Part shown: piece by piece, positions 1 through 5,130 of the stretch
Numbering within the stretch: the first letter of the stretch is position 1
Layout: each line of letters starts with the position of its first letter
NCBI GenBank assembly: GCA_003560935.1
Contig: PWJF01000060.1
Location: 1 to 5,130 of the forward strand
Reading direction: 5' to 3'
From: Ignavibacteriales bacterium
Lineage (GTDB): Bacteria > Bacteroidota > Ignavibacteria > T3Sed10-11
DNA length: 5,130 nt
Notes under the pieces: model-generated
What the model was told of the DNA's origin: nothing
Seen by the model: only the letters and a program-made list of their open reading frames with translations
Database searches by the model: none
Made by a program: the position numbers and the translations under genes

Positions 1-2693
1 TCAAAACTCAATCCCCGAATACCGAAATCCCGAACTACGGATTGAGGTAAATTGTAACGGGCGGATATTTCCCGAATCTTGACCCAGTTCGTTTTTTCGA
101 TCCACACCTCAGAAGCGGTTGCAAATGAATATCCCGCAGGTACACGCCGGGAGAAATCATCTTCTGGAATATTGAATCCCGGAGTGATAGATCTAAAGAA
201 TCGTATCACCGCTCCCGTATTGAGAACATGTGCATCGAAAGCATAATCTGCGACGGCATTAAGCGAGAAATTACGTGCTATCCTGAGATTTGTACTGAAC
301 GAACCGGTGTGTTTCGGTGTGGGTGATCTTCCGTCGAGCTGATCGGCGAGGAAATCACCGGTAAACTCTCCGTTCTCATCAGGCACCGGAATATTCAACC
401 GAAATGTGCCCACGGGATGGCCTTCCTCAATGCGCATCGGGAGAAATGCAAAGCCGCCGATGCTGAACGGCGGTGTACCGCCAAGATCGGTCACTTCGTT
501 ATCGAGGTATGCATACGAAGCACGGAACGACCACTCGAAGTTTCGTCGTGTAAACGGCACGCCACGCACCGCAGCTTCTACTCCCGTGTTCTCAATCTCT
601 CCGACATTTTGCAACTGACTAAAGAATCCGGTCGTCGGTGATTGTGCAACTGCAAACAATGCATCTTTTGTAGTTTCTCTAAACCATGAGAATTCAACAC
701 CGAGACGATCGTTCAGGAAACCGGCGTCGACGCCGAATTCAGTCGTCGATGTCCGCTCCGGTTTTAAACGCAGATCTCCGGGGTTATTAAAAGTAATACC
801 TCCTACATCAAGAAACGATATAGCGTTGAATGTCCTGTCACGGGTAAATGCGGACGGGAACCTTCCGGTTTGTCCCCACGAAGCACGGAAGCGTAACTCG
901 CTGAATATTGGCTTGAGAGATGACCAGAACCTCTCATCGGATATGTTATAGGCAACGCCAAATTTCGGATATGCCTGCAAGTCAAGGTCCTGACCGAATG
1001 CGGTATTTTCATCGACCCTCAAACCGGTATCGAAGTAAAGCCGGTCCCAGAGACCGAAATTTAGTTGCCCGAAAAATCCACCGCTGAACAACTGTACGTT
1101 CTGTTCGGTAAGGTCACGGTTTGTCGCATTGCCGGCTTGATCCGTACCCGGTACGGGAAAGTCAGTGCCGGTGAGCTGCGATTGCCGGTCCTCCTCACGG
1201 AATCCTTGTACACCGACGGTAATATCGCCGCTCAGTGCACCGCGTAACGGCAGATTGTACGACAACCGCCAGTCAAGCGTTATAGAGAGGTATTCCCTGT
1301 CAAACCGGAATATACCGCCGCCGGGTGTCGATGTCCAGATCTCCGATTCGATGGGATTAAAGATGCGCTGTTCGTTTTTCCGGAAATCAAGTCCGATAGT
1401 AAGCTGTGTATTAACAGTTCGATGCGGAGAATACCTGCCGGTTATACTCGATGTAAACCGGTTTATATTTTCGGAGTGCTGCGGCGTTAATGAAACGTTG
1501 AGGACCGAATCAGGATTATCCGAAAAAAGATCCTGTATCGTTCTGTCTTCCGTTGCTCCTATCGGAGATGCAATTGCGTTATTGTTAAACATACCTCCGA
1601 AAAGAGAGTTTGTATAAGCAGCGGAAAATTCAATTCCGACCCGGTCAAAGACAGACGTTCGCAGTCCACCACTAAGGTTGTAAAAACGTGAATCATTGCC
1701 GCGAACGATTCCATCACTTTGTTGAAGTCGTCCCGAAAGATTATAGGTCACGGCATCGGTTCCGCCGGTTACTCCCAACCGGTATTCCTGGTAATGTACC
1801 GATCGAAGTAATTCATCCTTCGTGAAGTCTTCTATGATGAATTGTTCCTCCGGGATATCGACCCCCTGTCGGGTCCCGAATGTCCAGCGCGGTGCTCCCT
1901 GAACTCCTTTTTTAGTAAATATCTGGATCACTCCCGAGCTGGCATCAGACCCGAACAGTGTAGCGGCAGCACCACCTGGGATCACTTCAACCCGTTCGAC
2001 ATTTTCCACCAGTATATCTGCCAGAGCGCTGTACACTTCTCCGCCACTGCCGCGCTGAAGTGCAAAGTTATCCTGATTATCGACTCGTACACCGTCGACG
2101 TAGATAACGGGAGTTTGACTGGCGAATGCGCTTGTGATTCCCCTGGTCCTTATACGGGCACCTCGCCCAGGCGCTCCGGAACTGGAAAAACTGACAAGTC
2201 CCGGCACCCTTCCCTGTAATAGCTCGTCGATAGATGTTGCGGCAGACGCTTCTATGTCACCTACCGACAAGGATTGAACTGGAACAGAAAGTTGACGCCG
2301 GTCCCTGGCGGCTGCCTGTCCGGTAACAACTACTTCGTCAAATTGGAACGCAGTCTGCGACAATGCAAACTCAAGCGATACCGTTTCGTTTGGTGCGACG
2401 GTAATCTCATGAGTCTGCTGCCGGTAGCCGACAAAACGCGCAATAACCGTGTAGGTACCGGGTGGAACGTTCCGGATGCTGTATATTCCATCGAGATTCG
2501 TAACCGAACCAATAGTCGTACCCTGAAGAAATACATTCGCCCCGACGAGGGGGTCCTCCCTGTCAACGTCGATTATTGATCCGCGTATTTCGCCGCTCTC
2601 CTGCGATAGTGCAGGAACAACGGAGAAAACCAAAATTAAAATCGATCCCACAAGGAGACGCAACATGTGTTGTGAACGATTTGTAGTACTCAT
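1..2693 (-). CDS. SusC/RagA-family TonB-dependent outer-membrane receptor, C-terminus cut by window edge
   Basis: Energised outer-membrane importer, powered by TonB-ExbBD, of the SusC/RagA type that takes up oligosaccharides, peptides or other large nutrients; the substrate cannot be read from the sequence. Reading from ATG at 2693 gives 897 uninterrupted codons, still open at base 1. Residues 1-30 form a signal peptide (hydrophobic LLVGSILILVFSVV, likely cleavage after ALS). Residues about 35-112 are a carboxypeptidase-regulatory-like beta-sandwich (GANVFLQGTTIGSVTNLDG, then GTYTV and FVGY). A TonB-box-like DEVVVTG lies at 119-125. The plug spans about 135-263, with LLQGRVPGL, VIYVDGV at 196-202 and the family signature GGAAATLFGSDASSGVIQIF at 240-259. 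The rest is barrel, rich in alternating aromatic strands. Family members are usually about 950-1100 residues, so roughly the last 50-200 are missing. GGGAGG lies 4 bases before the ATG; Met10 is an alternative start. Any SusD partner would lie off the left edge. The family call is firm. Confidence 0.95.
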   Translation of the reverse strand, partial: MSTTNRSQHMLRLLVGSILILVFSVVPALSQESGEIRGSIIDVDREDPLVGANVFLQGTTIGSVTNLDGIYSIRNVPPGTYTVIARFVGYRQQTHEITVAPNETVSLEFALSQTAFQFDEVVVTGQAAARDRRQLSVPVQSLSVGDIEASAATSIDELLQGRVPGLVSFSSSGAPGRGARIRTRGITSAFASQTPVIYVDGVRVDNQDNFALQRGSGGEVYSALADILVENVERVEVIPGGAAATLFGSDASSGVIQIFTKKGVQGAPRWTFGTRQGVDIPEEQFIIEDFTKDELLRSVHYQEYRLGVTGGTDAVTYNLSGRLQQSDGIVRGNDSRFYNLSGGLRTSVFDRVGIEFSAAYTNSLFGGMFNNNAIASPIGATEDRTIQDLFSDNPDSVLNVSLTPQHSENINRFTSSITGRYSPHRTVNTQLTIGLDFRKNEQRIFNPIESEIWTSTPGGGIFRFDREYLSITLDWRLSYNLPLRGALSGDITVGVQGFREEDRQSQLTGTDFPVPGTDQAGNATNRDLTEQNVQLFSGGFFGQLNFGLWDRLYFDTGLRVDENTAFGQDLDLQAYPKFGVAYNISDERFWSSLKPIFSELRFRASWGQTGRFPSAFTRDRTFNAISFLDVGGITFNNPGDLRLKPERTSTTEFGVDAGFLNDRLGVEFSWFRETTKDALFAVAQSPTTGFFSQLQNVGEIENTGVEAAVRGVPFTRRNFEWSFRASYAYLDNEVTDLGGTPPFSIGGFAFLPMRIEEGHPVGTFRLNIPVPDENGEFTGDFLADQLDGRSPTPKHTGSFSTNLRIARNFSLNAVADYAFDAHVLNTGAVIRFFRSITPGFNIPEDDFSRRVPAGYSFATASEVWIEKTNWVKIREISARYNLPQSVVRDFGIRGLSF

Positions 2694-2697
2694 ACTA

Positions 2698-2703
2698 CCT
2701 CCC
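2698..2703 (-). promoter_or_regulatory. Ribosome binding site of the TonB-dependent receptor
   Basis: The minus strand reads GGGAGG here, ending 4 bases before the ATG at 2693. It is a near-perfect anti-16S match, though the spacing is short. It supports Met1 over the in-frame Met10 at 2666, which has no comparable purine run. Confidence 0.7.
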
Positions 2704-2749
2704 ATTAAATATATTGAACAGAAATTAAATGTTTTCAGAGTAAGCACGG

Positions 2750-2834
2750 TCATTTACATAGTGTACGCACAGACATTATAACAGTGCTCCCTCACTTGAT
2801 TACATTGATACAATGAGAGATAAATCATTTACAT
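2750..2834. repeat. 10-base direct repeat TCATTTACAT (two copies, 75 bases apart)
   Basis: Identical copies lie at 2750-2759 and 2825-2834; a third, partial TTACAT core lies at 2800-2805. On the receptor's coding strand the unit reads ATGTAAATGA. LytTR regulators commonly bind pairs of direct repeats of about 9 bases, but those pairs are normally separated by 10-13 bases, so this spacing does not fit the usual pattern. Chance occurrence in AT-rich DNA is quite possible. Confidence 0.25.
2803..2815. repeat. Short inverted repeat CATTG-ATA-CAATG
   Basis: Two perfect 5-base arms separated by 3 bases lie about 110 bases upstream of the receptor start codon. The size suits an operator half-site pair, but such a short palindrome can occur by chance in AT-rich DNA. 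No function can be assigned. Confidence 0.3.
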
Positions 2835-2904
2835 TTTTTGTGATGAAAAGGTGTTGTGTTGTGATGAAGGGAGAATATCGCGTTATGAATGATGGGATGT
2901 TCGG

Positions 2905-3675
2905 TTATACAAACATTGTTTTAAACTGTTCTTTATATTTTTTACCGAGGGTTAATTTCTCACCGTTCTCAAGAATAACACAGTACTCTCCATTAAACCA
3001 GGTTTGCAATTCTTGTATACGGTCGACGTTTACAATCGATGATCGATGTATACGCACAAATTTTTCGGGATCGAGTTTCTTCTCAATGTTATTCATCGTT
3101 TCACGTAAGAGGTGAGTTTCTTTACCGATGTGCAAACGAATATAATTCCCCGCCGATTCTATCCAATCGACATCCTGAATCTTAATGAAAATGATTTTGT
3201 CCTGTAATTTGATCATGAACCGTTCAGGATATGATTGCTTACCATTTATAGAATCCGAAGAACTCGGGTTCCCCGATGTGTCATTTTTATCACTCTGACA
3301 TAATATCCTTCTAACCCGATCCAGAGTTTTGTTAAGCCGGTTGCAGTCGAATGGTTTTAGCAAATAATCAATAGCAAAATAATCGAATGCCCGCAGAGCG
3401 TACTGCTCATCTGAAGTGACAATGACAACATATGGTTTCTGGTCGTGTTTTATGGATTGAAGTACTTCAAACCCATTAACATTCGGTATCTGAATTTCAA
3501 GAAAAAGTAAATCCGGTTGCTTCTCCTTGATACATTCAATGGCAGCAAACCCATTTGTACATTCACCGACTATCTCTATATCCGGTTCATCATTTAAATA
3601 TTTGAGAATATTGGCGCGGACGATTGAGTCATCGTCAACAATTACAGTACGTATAGGCTTAAAAGGAATGTTCAT
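2905..3675 (-). CDS. LytTR-family response regulator with Glu at the phosphoacceptor position
   Basis: Cytoplasmic DNA-binding regulator of the LytR/AlgR type, 256 residues from the chosen start, which is normal length. Residues 8-125 are a receiver domain: acidic pocket D14-D15, Thr87-Ser88, and Lys107 followed by Pro108. At the phosphoacceptor position the motif is PDLLFLEIQIP, so residue 60 is Glu (GAA) where the family has Asp. Residues 126-148 are a polar Ser/Asn/Asp-rich linker. Residues 150-256 are a LytTR domain (VDWIESAGNYIRLH at 169-182, FVRIHRSSIVNVDRI at 206-220, LTLGKKY at 241-247). ATG at 3675 is preferred because GGAG sits 8 bases upstream. An in-frame ATG at 3711 would add 12 residues but has no ribosome binding site and lies before the receiver fold. 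No sensor kinase is adjacent in the window. The gene looks AT-richer than the receptor. It precedes the receptor gene on the same strand and diverges from the barrel operon, so regulating either is plausible but unproven. Confidence 0.95.
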   Translation of the reverse strand: MNIPFKPIRTVIVDDDSIVRANILKYLNDEPDIEIVGECTNGFAAIECIKEKQPDLLFLEIQIPNVNGFEVLQSIKHDQKPYVVIVTSDEQYALRAFDYFAIDYLLKPFDCNRLNKTLDRVRRILCQSDKNDTSGNPSSSDSINGKQSYPERFMIKLQDKIIFIKIQDVDWIESAGNYIRLHIGKETHLLRETMNNIEKKLDPEKFVRIHRSSIVNVDRIQELQTWFNGEYCVILENGEKLTLGKKYKEQFKTMFV

Positions 3676-3683
3676 CGATCTTG

Positions 3684-3688
3684 CTCCG
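3684..3688 (-). promoter_or_regulatory. Ribosome binding site deciding the response-regulator start
   Basis: The minus strand reads CGGAG, ending 8 bases before the ATG at 3675. The upstream in-frame ATG at 3711 is preceded only by TGGG. The site therefore supports the 256-residue product that begins MNIPFKPIRTVIVDDD. Confidence 0.7.
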
Positions 3689-3713
3689 TTATCCAATCCT
3701 CCCGTATACATCC

Positions 3714-3723
3714 CATGTACATG
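3714..3723. repeat. Perfect 10-base palindrome CATGTACATG
   Basis: The palindrome begins 39 bases upstream of the regulator's chosen ATG, in the region where its promoter or leader would lie. It could be a dimeric operator, for example for autoregulation. A perfect 10-base palindrome is not rare enough to be persuasive alone. Confidence 0.35.
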
Positions 3724-3786
3724 AGTAAAAACCTTAACACTTTTTAGTACATTTTTAGTTTCCGATAAATATATACATTCAGGGAT

Positions 3787-3871
3787 TAAGGGTCTGTCTT
3801 CCCGGCGACAATAACAAAATTCATTGAATTCTACATTTATTCCTAATTGTCATCCAGCCGACAGACCTTTA
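3787..3871. repeat. Nested inverted repeat, possible structured 5' leader of the barrel gene
   Basis: The outer arms TAAGGGTCTGTC (3787-3798) and GACAGACCTTTA (3860-3871) pair over 12 positions; 11 are Watson-Crick and one would be G-U in RNA. Continuing inward, GGC (3804-3806) can pair with GCC (3857-3859) across a 5-base bulge. GACAAT (3807-3812) pairs with ATTGTC (3846-3851), and AATTC (3818-3822) pairs with GAATT (3826-3830) around a 3-base loop. All the pairs nest, giving one long imperfect hairpin that ends 40 bases before the barrel ATG. It could be a leader RNA structure if transcription begins upstream of 3787, or the outer arms could be paired protein-binding sites. It matches no riboswitch class I recognise and has no T-run, so it is not a normal terminator. 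Confidence 0.45.
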
Positions 3872-3900
3872 CGCAAGCAGCATTTATCTTTATTGGATGA

Positions 3901-3906
3901 AAGAGG
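3901..3906 (+). promoter_or_regulatory. Ribosome binding site deciding the barrel-protein start
   Basis: AAGAGG ends 5 bases before the ATG at 3912. The in-frame ATG at 3897 overlaps the start of this element and has only TTATTGG before it, so 3912 is the better start. It also gives a standard signal peptide beginning MKRLITIL. Confidence 0.7.
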
Positions 3907-3911
3907 TTGGA

Positions 3912-4862
3912 ATGAAGAGATTGATAACTATTCTGATGACAATCTGGGCGATAAACGGTAACATGGCCGTTCATGCCCAGGCATGCTGCTCTTCCGGAAC
4001 ACCGCTTCTCAGCACCATGGAACTTCCGGGTACTCCGGCAGGACAACTACAAATCGCACTTACCTACGATTATAATTACCTGGACGATGTCATTGCGGGT
4101 ACACAACGAATCGGTGAATCGCAAAGACGACGTATTTCACAGTCGGTATTGCTTGAACTATCGTACGGTATTACTAATCGCTTGTCTATCTCATCTATGT
4201 TAACAGGTATCCAACAGGAACGGCGGGTACGTTCACCACTGGAGGGTGTGAACGGTGAAAGAACGCGAACCCGGGGTATCGGTGATGGTATAATTCTCTT
4301 AAAATACACGCTGCACCCGCAGACCATACAGGATCAACGTGAACTGAGCATGGGCATAGGACCAAAAATTCCATTTGGTAACTCACTCGTAAAAAACAAT
4401 GACATACTTTTACCCGCGGATCTTCAGCCCGGAACCGGTGCGTGGGATCTTGTATTTTGGGGGTACGGTTTCAAAGGATTCGTACCGCGATCACCGCTAA
4501 GTTTATTCAGCAGTGTAACATACAGGATAACGGGCTCGAACGACCGCTTCGGAACCGGGAATGGAGGATATTCATTCGGCGATGAATTCCAGGCAGCTAT
4601 CGGCGCCGGGTACCGCACAGACTCACCGTTCGATGCGACTTTACTTTTTCGGTACAGAACAACAGGAAGGGATAGATTCGACGGAGATTTTGTATCCAAT
4701 ACCGGAGGACACTGGGTATATGTGGTGCCGGGAGTGAATATAAAGTTATTCGACACAGTGCAGATGAGGATAGACGGTCAAATACCGATCTACCGCAATC
4801 TTGACGGTACACAATTAACAACGACATTCAGTTCATCGATTACATTTTTTTATACCTTATAA
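3912..4862 (+). CDS. Outer-membrane beta-barrel protein resembling the Phenol_MetA_deg/transporter family
   Basis: Predicted 316-residue secreted barrel of the outer membrane, probably a passive channel or porin-like protein; its substrate is unknown. Residues 1-22 form a signal peptide (MKRLITILMTIWAING..., cleavage likely after AVHA). The mature protein then begins QACCSSGTP with a vicinal Cys pair at 25-26. Family-like landmarks are LELSYGITNRLSISSML (81-97), GIGDGIILLKYTL (122-134), MGIGPKIPFG (147-156) and LQPGTGAWDL (171-180). These match the pattern of amphipathic strands, a GxGD turn and a PGTGxWD loop that I associate with the MetA-pathway phenol-degradation barrels, a name that says little about function. 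The rest alternates hydrophobic and polar residues in short strands, ending SSITFFYTL. The DUF3179 lipoprotein starts 28 bases after the stop, so the two are probably cotranscribed. The signal peptide and barrel nature are well supported; the family assignment is by recall of motifs. Confidence 0.8.
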   Translation: MKRLITILMTIWAINGNMAVHAQACCSSGTPLLSTMELPGTPAGQLQIALTYDYNYLDDVIAGTQRIGESQRRRISQSVLLELSYGITNRLSISSMLTGIQQERRVRSPLEGVNGERTRTRGIGDGIILLKYTLHPQTIQDQRELSMGIGPKIPFGNSLVKNNDILLPADLQPGTGAWDLVFWGYGFKGFVPRSPLSLFSSVTYRITGSNDRFGTGNGGYSFGDEFQAAIGAGYRTDSPFDATLLFRYRTTGRDRFDGDFVSNTGGHWVYVVPGVNIKLFDTVQMRIDGQIPIYRNLDGTQLTTTFSSSITFFYTL

Positions 4863-4879
4863 AAATTTTCACTTCAACC

Positions 4880-4885
4880 GGGAGG
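4880..4885 (+). promoter_or_regulatory. Ribosome binding site of the DUF3179 lipoprotein
   Basis: GGGAGG ends 5 bases before the ATG at 4891. It lies within the 28-base gap after the barrel gene, with no terminator between, which supports translation of both genes from one message. Confidence 0.75.
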
Positions 4886-4890
4886 TTCGA

Positions 4891-5130
4891 ATGCATTATT
4901 ACTTTTTTATTGTCCTAATAGCAACGAGTGCCGGCATCATTGGATGCACCGTTGATCCGGGGGAACGTGTCGATGGAGAATGGCTCATTCCTTCGGGTCA
5001 GGTATTTGACGGCGGACCGGGCAAGGATGGTATTCCCTCGATAGATAATCCGAAGTTCATTTCGGTTAATGAAGTTCCGTCATACCTGCGGGACGATGAT
5101 CTTGTAGTCGGTGTTCAAATCGGAAATGAA
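4891..5130 (+). CDS. DUF3179-domain lipoprotein, N-terminal 80 residues only
   Basis: Start of a predicted lipoprotein that runs off the right edge. Residues 1-18 are a lipoprotein signal peptide (MHYYFFIVLIATSAG) ending in the lipobox IIGC, with Cys19 as the lipidated residue. From about residue 31 the sequence follows the conserved opening of DUF3179: WLIPSGQVFDGGPGKDGIPS, then IDNPKFISVNEVPSYLRDDDLVVGVQIGNE. Complete family members are generally about 300-400 residues, so most of the domain is missing here. The biochemical role of DUF3179 is not established, to my knowledge. The lipobox places it on the periplasmic side of the inner membrane or on the outer membrane. It lies 28 bases downstream of the barrel gene and is likely in its operon. 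The family call rests on recognising the DGIPSIDNPKFISV and DDDLVVGVQIG motifs. Confidence 0.88.
   Translation, partial: MHYYFFIVLIATSAGIIGCTVDPGERVDGEWLIPSGQVFDGGPGKDGIPSIDNPKFISVNEVPSYLRDDDLVVGVQIGNE

Larger units (their letters stand above)
2694..2904 (-). promoter_or_regulatory. Intergenic region between response regulator and receptor gene; probable receptor promoter
   Basis: This AT-rich gap is much too long for a tight operon, so the receptor probably has its own promoter here. The minus strand has TATAAT at about 2777-2782, a good -10-like hexamer, but no convincing -35 at the usual distance, and no clear Bacteroidota-type TTTG/TAnnTTTG pair was found. No hairpin followed by a T-run is visible after the regulator's stop codon, so read-through from the regulator is possible. 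The gap also contains a small inverted repeat (CATTG-ATA-CAATG, 2803-2815) and a 10-base direct repeat, listed separately. Confidence 0.4.
3676..3911. promoter_or_regulatory. Divergent intergenic region with promoters for the regulator and the barrel operon
   Basis: These 236 bases separate two divergent start codons and must carry promoters in both directions. The stretch around 3730-3780 is very AT-rich (ATAAATATATACATT), with several -10-like hexamers on both strands, but no -35/-10 pair is good enough to name. Two structured elements lie here: a 10-base palindrome on the regulator side (3714-3723) and a nested inverted repeat on the barrel side (3787-3871). I saw no convincing LytTR direct-repeat pair by eye. 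Confidence 0.5.

Noticed and set aside
1165..1617. A 150-codon open frame on the plus strand
   Set aside because: It lies wholly inside the receptor gene on the opposite strand, has no ribosome binding site, and encodes no recognisable domain. The receptor frame is continuous and clearly homologous to SusC/RagA across this stretch.
1842..2219. A 125-codon open frame on the plus strand
   Set aside because: It is antisense to the plug domain of the receptor, whose VIYVDGV and GSDASSGVIQIF motifs lie in this interval. The plus-strand product has no recognisable features.
2840..2904. A rho-independent terminator after the response regulator
   Set aside because: No stable GC-rich hairpin followed by a T-run is seen on the minus strand after the stop codon; the stretch is only a low-complexity CAACAC-type run.
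3676..3711. A 12-residue N-terminal extension of the response regulator from ATG at 3711
   Set aside because: There is no ribosome binding site before 3711, while GGAG lies at a good distance before 3675, and the receiver fold needs only the residues after that start.
3787..3871. Reading the nested inverted repeat as the ends of an insertion element
   Set aside because: The arms enclose only 61 bases, with no coding content, and no flanking target duplication is visible.
3897..3911. An upstream start for the barrel protein at ATG 3897
   Set aside because: It lacks a ribosome binding site and would overlap the AAGAGG element that serves ATG 3912; the shorter form has the more typical signal peptide.
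3975..3989. A possible lipobox before the Cys pair in the barrel protein
   Set aside because: The residues before Cys25 are Ala-Gln-Ala; Gln at -2 and Ala at -3 fit poorly, while AVHA is a good signal peptidase I site.
4424..4756. A 110-codon open frame on the minus strand
   Set aside because: It is antisense to the barrel gene and gives a Pro/Ser-rich sequence with no domain; the barrel frame is well supported by its signal peptide, ribosome binding site and operon position.

Overview
The window holds four protein-coding genes in two divergent pairs, with nothing recognisable as an RNA gene, mobile element or CRISPR array. It looks like a member of the Bacteroidota or the wider FCB group (Ignavibacteria, Balneolaeota and Rhodothermota lineages are all possible). 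The grounds are a SusC/RagA-type TonB-linked receptor with an N-terminal carboxypeptidase-regulatory-like domain, a LytTR-type response regulator, strong purine-rich ribosome binding sites, and moderate G+C. The species cannot be named from this sequence.

Left half, minus strand. A large SusC/RagA-like TonB-dependent receptor starts at 2693 and runs off the left edge; 897 codons are visible and the C-terminal end is missing. Upstream of it on the same strand, after a 211-base gap, is a 256-residue receiver-LytTR response regulator (2905-3675). Its receiver domain has glutamate where the phosphorylated aspartate should be, and no histidine kinase gene is visible beside it.

Right half, plus strand. 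After a 236-base divergent intergenic region come a signal-peptide-bearing outer-membrane beta-barrel protein resembling the Phenol_MetA_deg/transporter barrels (3912-4862) and, 28 bases later, the start of a DUF3179 lipoprotein (4891 to the right edge). The short spacing suggests one transcript. The barrel's predicted mature N-terminus carries a Cys-Cys pair.

How they may fit together (inference): all three non-regulatory genes encode cell-envelope proteins, namely an energised importer, a passive barrel and a surface or periplasmic lipoprotein. The regulator lies between them and is a reasonable candidate to control the receptor gene, the divergent operon, or both. The divergent region contains a nested inverted repeat (3787-3871) and a 10-base palindrome (3714-3723) that could be leader-RNA structure or protein-binding sites. 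The most notable observation is the Asp-to-Glu change in the regulator. I see no clear sign of an entirely new system, but the orphan phosphomimetic-like regulator and the barrel plus DUF3179 pair are worth following.
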